A stretch of 8,157 nucleotides of DNA from Planctomycetota bacterium. Its GTDB lineage: Bacteria; Planctomycetota; SBBH01; JAHFOU01. Of the stretch, positions 6,184 through 8,157 are shown one piece after another. Position numbers and translations under genes: made by a program. The notes under the pieces are model-generated. The model made no database searches. It was not told where the DNA came from and saw nothing but the letters and a program-made list of their open reading frames with translations. The stretch covers positions 1 through 8,157 of the forward strand of contig JAHFOU010000094.1 in NCBI GenBank assembly GCA_023261525.1, read 5' to 3'. Position 1 is the stretch's first letter. Each line of letters begins with the position of its first letter.

Positions 6184-6223
6184 CTCCTGAGGCTAGCGCG
6201 TCTGCCAGTTCCGCCACTCCCGC
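6137..6223 (-). tRNA. tRNA-Leu (anticodon CAG)
   Basis: This is a complete 87-nt class II tRNA. The acceptor is GCGGGAG paired with CTCCCGC, followed by A and an encoded CCA. The D arm is GCGGAACTGGCAGACGCG, the anticodon stem CTAGC/GCTAG holds loop CTCAGGA (anticodon CAG), the long variable arm is TGGCCGCAAGGCC, and the T loop is TTCAAAT. The long variable arm and the anticodon identify leucine. The gene looks intact, consistent with restoration by the integrated element. It lies 18 bases downstream of the metallophosphoesterase stop. Confidence 0.95.
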
Positions 6224-6238
6224 GGCGTTGGGCCGGAC

Positions 6239-6267
6239 AATTTAGCGGTGGCCCGGCTCCGGCACAA
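6239..6267 (-). promoter_or_regulatory. Putative tRNA-Leu promoter
   Basis: Reading the minus strand, TTGTGC (6267-6262), 17 bases, then TAAATT (6244-6239) precede the tRNA. The predicted start at about 6232 gives a 5' leader of nine bases, short but normal for a tRNA precursor. The site overlaps the last codons of the metallophosphoesterase gene. Hexamer matches are modest (3 and 4 of 6), so the call rests on spacing and position. Confidence 0.4.
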
Positions 6268-7216
6268 GTTCGATCAGGGCCACCTCCGGCCGGCAGCAGA
6301 AGCGGACCCGTGGCGCAGGGTCGCCTTCCATCCCCAGGCCGCGGCAGACGTAGAGCGCGCAGGTCCCGATGCGGTAGAGGCCGCTTTCGTAGGCCTTGCC
6401 GTACTTCGACATCGTGACCAGGGCCCCGTAGAAGGGCAGGCAGACCTGGCCCCCGTGGGTGTGCCCGGCCAGGTACAGATCGGCGTCCTGGAGCTCCGGT
6501 TCCGGGGCCAGGTCCGGGGTGTGGTACAGGAAGAGGGTGAAGGCGCCGGGCGGGGCGGTCTTCAGGGCCGTCCGCCAGGGGCCGCCGTAAGCCGCCCCGC
6601 AGACCCAGAGTCGGTTCCCCCGAACCGTGACGAGGGCGCCTTCACCGTCCAGGGCCTTCCAGGAGGTTCCGCCGAAGAGGTTCAATTCGTTCCAGTACCA
6701 GACGTCCCAGTTGCCTCCCACGGCAAAGCAGCCGGAGGGGGCCTTCAGGGAGGTGCCGAGACGCCGGAACGCCCGCAGTCCGTCCTCGGGGTTGTTGATG
6801 GAATCCCCGGTGAAGACGATGAGGTCGGGCTTCTCCTGCCGGACGATCTCCAGGAGCCTTTCCTCGCGCGGTCCCCACCCGTCGCAGTGGGTGTCCGTGA
6901 TGTGGAGGATGCGGACGGGGGAGGAGACCTTGGGCGTCGGGATGCGGACTTGGCTGACCTCGATCCAGTCGGGCTCGACGAAGGCCCCCCAGGCCATGCA
7001 CAGGATCCCCGCGGCGGCCAGACCCAGGATGACCTGGCGGATCCGCCGGCCGCCGGGCCGTTTCAGGAACATCCCGACCAGGATCGCCGCCGCGGACACG
7101 TAGACCGAGAGCACGGCCACCAGGAACAGGAGGAGGACGAGGTACTGGACCCACTTGTCCGGGGCCTCGGCCAGGGTGTGGCCGATCTTCTCCCTGAGGG
7201 GGATGGCGGGGATCAC
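6242..7216 (-). CDS. Membrane-anchored metallophosphoesterase
   Basis: This is a 324-residue calcineurin-like phosphoesterase of the YkuE/YaeI type. Two hydrophobic segments (about 22-50 and 61-80) anchor it in the inner membrane. The catalytic domain then carries the metal motifs in order: D108-x-H110 in ITDTHCDG, D138 in FTGDSINN, N169 in GGNWDVW, H232 in LYHTPD, and H252-x-H254 in LAGHTHGGQ. Relatives act on phospholipid headgroups or other phosphodiesters near the membrane; the substrate here cannot be read from the sequence. The GNH(D/E) motif reads GNWD, so the usual histidine is replaced by W170. The start is GTG 7216, overlapping the nth stop as GTGA, with GGGAGGAGG immediately upstream, so translation is probably coupled to nth. 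A longer open frame to 7723 is only antisense-type read-through of nth. Confidence 0.88.
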   Translation of the reverse strand: MIPAIPLREKIGHTLAEAPDKWVQYLVLLLFLVAVLSVYVSAAAILVGMFLKRPGGRRIRQVILGLAAAGILCMAWGAFVEPDWIEVSQVRIPTPKVSSPVRILHITDTHCDGWGPREERLLEIVRQEKPDLIVFTGDSINNPEDGLRAFRRLGTSLKAPSGCFAVGGNWDVWYWNELNLFGGTSWKALDGEGALVTVRGNRLWVCGAAYGGPWRTALKTAPPGAFTLFLYHTPDLAPEPELQDADLYLAGHTHGGQVCLPFYGALVTMSKYGKAYESGLYRIGTCALYVCRGLGMEGDPAPRVRFCCRPEVALIELVPEPGHR

Positions 7217-7875
7217 GCCTCCTCCCGCCGCGACGGGCACCAGCGGGCCAGGGCGCAGCGGGGGCAGTCGGGCTTGCGCGCGAAGCAGCGGCGGCGCCCG
7301 TGCCAGATGATGCGCTGGGACAGGGTCGTCCATTCCGGCTGGGGCCAGAGCTTCATGAGGTCCCGCTCCACTTTCACCGGGTCGGTCTGGCGCGTCCAGC
7401 CCAGCAGGCGGCTGATGCGCCCCACGTGGGTGTCCACCGTGATGCCCGGGATCCCGAACGCATGGCCCAGGACCACGTTGGCCGTCTTGCGGCCCACGCC
7501 GCGCAGGGTGAGAAGCTCGTGTTGGCTGCCCGGCACCTGGCCCCCGTAGCGCTCCAGGATGTCCCGGCAGGCGCTCCGGATGGACTTGGCCTTGGCGCGG
7601 AAGAACCCCGTGGAATGGATGGCCTTCTCCAGGGCCCCGGGGGGGGCTTCGGCCAGGGCCTTGGCGTCCGGGAAGCGGCGGAACAGCTCCGGGGTGACCA
7701 GGTTCACCCTCCGGTCCGTGCATTGGGCGGACAGGATGGTGGCCACCAGCAGCTGCAGGGGGCCTTCATGCTTCAGCTCGCAGTCCGCCTCCGGGTAGGT
7801 CCTGGCCAGGGCCCCGCGCACGCGGGCGAAGACGCGGGGGTCCTTGGCGCGGGATCTCGGGAAGGGGGGGGGCAC
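7213..7875 (-). CDS. nth: Endonuclease III (base-excision repair glycosylase/AP lyase)
   Basis: This is a 220-residue enzyme that removes oxidised pyrimidines and cleaves the abasic site. The HhH-GPD core is clear: the hairpin LRGVGRKTANVVLG contains the Schiff-base lysine K130, and ITVDTHVGRISRLLG contains the catalytic aspartate D148. The 4Fe-4S loop C197-x6-C204-x2-C207-x5-C213 is intact near the C-terminus. QLLVATILSAQCTD is the usual N-terminal signature. The length is typical of the family, with a few extra N-terminal residues. The start is GTG 7875, with a -10-like TATGAT six bases upstream. The codons that follow form a run of nine C. Two ATGs at 7886 and 7883, preceded by GAGG, are in another frame. 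The downstream metallophosphoesterase gene overlaps its stop codon. Confidence 0.95.
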   Translation of the reverse strand: MPPPFPRSRAKDPRVFARVRGALARTYPEADCELKHEGPLQLLVATILSAQCTDRRVNLVTPELFRRFPDAKALAEAPPGALEKAIHSTGFFRAKAKSIRSACRDILERYGGQVPGSQHELLTLRGVGRKTANVVLGHAFGIPGITVDTHVGRISRLLGWTRQTDPVKVERDLMKLWPQPEWTTLSQRIIWHGRRRCFARKPDCPRCALARWCPSRREEA

Positions 7876-7881
7876 GCGGGC

Positions 7882-7910
7882 ATCATAACGGCCTCAGGAC
7901 CGGTTGACAC
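7882..7910 (-). promoter_or_regulatory. Putative nth promoter
   Basis: Minus-strand TATGAT (7887-7882) matches the -10 consensus at five of six positions and ends six bases before GTG 7875, so the predicted transcription start is the start codon itself. With a 17-base spacer the -35 is GTGTCA (7910-7905), matching at three of six, and it overlaps the -35 of the divergent promoter. Confidence 0.45.
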
Positions 7911-7933
7911 CCGCCCGGGGGCAGGGGTATACA
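7904..7933 (+). promoter_or_regulatory. Promoter of the secretion/pilus ATPase gene
   Basis: A perfect -35 TTGACA (7904-7909), 18 bases, then TATACA (7928-7933) as -10 (4 of 6). The predicted start is base 7940, the G of the GTG that begins the MshEN-domain protein, so the transcript is probably leaderless. No Shine-Dalgarno sequence precedes that GTG, which agrees with this reading. Confidence 0.6.
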
Positions 7934-7939
7934 GCTTGT

Positions 7940-8157
7940 GTGAGCGGTTTCGGTCGTCTCGGGGACATCCTGGTCCAGAAGGGCCTGCTCAGCGCCGAGC
8001 AGCTCAAGAAGGGCCTCGCCAAGCAGAAGGAGTCCGGAGCCAAGATCGGCCGGGCCCTCCAGGACCTCGGCTTCGTCTCCAGCCTCCAGGTCGCCCAGGC
8101 CCTCGCCGAGCAGTTCAGCCTGCCCCTGGTGGACCTGAGCAAGACCAAGGTCCCCAG
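7940..8157 (+). CDS. PilB/GspE-type ATPase, N-terminal MshEN domain (partial, runs off window)
   Basis: The first 72 residues of a protein cut by the window end. FGRLGDILVQKGLLSAEQLKKGL, then KIGRALQDLGFVSSLQVAQALAEQFSLPLVDL, is the repeated RLG-x2-L...G-hydrophobic...LA-x-Q pattern of the MshEN/GspE N-terminal domain, which binds cyclic-di-GMP in several type IV pilus and type II secretion ATPases. The likely product is the extension ATPase PilB or GspE, though the Walker motifs that would prove it are beyond the window. The start is GTG 7940, directly at the predicted transcription start. The gene diverges from nth. Confidence 0.82.
   Translation, partial: MSGFGRLGDILVQKGLLSAEQLKKGLAKQKESGAKIGRALQDLGFVSSLQVAQALAEQFSLPLVDLSKTKVP

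Noticed and set aside
6248..7549. Long plus-strand open frame opposite the metallophosphoesterase and nth genes
   Set aside because: Its product is Pro/Gly/Arg-rich without domains, whereas the minus strand encodes two clear enzymes with intact motifs. It is a high-GC antisense shadow.
1..8157. CRISPR arrays, rRNA genes, insertion sequences and strong hairpin-plus-T terminators
   Set aside because: No regularly spaced repeats, transposase, rRNA motifs or clear GC hairpin followed by a T run were found.

Overview
The window is GC-rich bacterial DNA. It holds a chromosomal block on the right (about 6137-8157) and the integrase end of an integrated element on the left (1-6183). The host looks like an Acidobacteriota/Holophagae-type bacterium. 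This is a tentative inference from composition and from the style of the nth, metallophosphoesterase and PilB/GspE-type proteins; no rRNA or other marker is present.

Chromosomal block. tRNA-Leu(CAG) lies on the minus strand at 6137-6223. Upstream of it, also on the minus strand, are a two-TM metallophosphoesterase (6242-7216) and endonuclease III nth (7213-7875), which overlap by GTGA. Divergent from nth is the first part of a type IV pilus/type II secretion ATPase with an MshEN-type N-terminal domain (7940 to the window end). Its promoter shares -35 sequence with the nth promoter.

Element. A tyrosine-recombinase integrase (4888-6183) runs into the 3' half of the tRNA gene and stops inside it, so the right attachment site is at the tRNA-Leu 3' end. 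Upstream, on the plus strand, is a compact replication and control module: a MerR/AlpA-like HTH protein (2285), a primase-polymerase fused to a RepA-like ATPase (2487), a second AlpA-like HTH protein (4441) and an XRE-type regulator with its own promoter (4682). Most junctions overlap by a few bases. The layout resembles phage satellites or small integrative plasmids; no capsid, terminase or conjugation gene is visible. Further left is visibly less GC-rich cargo: a zinc-ribbon protein with a nucleoside-deoxyribosyltransferase/TIR-like C-terminal domain (390-1310, minus), a divergent protein of unknown family with a likely C-terminal HTH (1411-2217), and an XRE regulator (95-385). This trio is the best candidate for an undescribed, possibly defensive, cassette. 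The element's left end was not found in the window.

A recurring pattern cuts across both regions. At five genes a -10-like hexamer ends 6 or 7 bases before the chosen start codon (four GTG, one ATG), which puts the predicted transcription start at, or one base before, the start codon. This suggests leaderless mRNAs. The other genes have Shine-Dalgarno sequences and overlap their neighbours as in operons.
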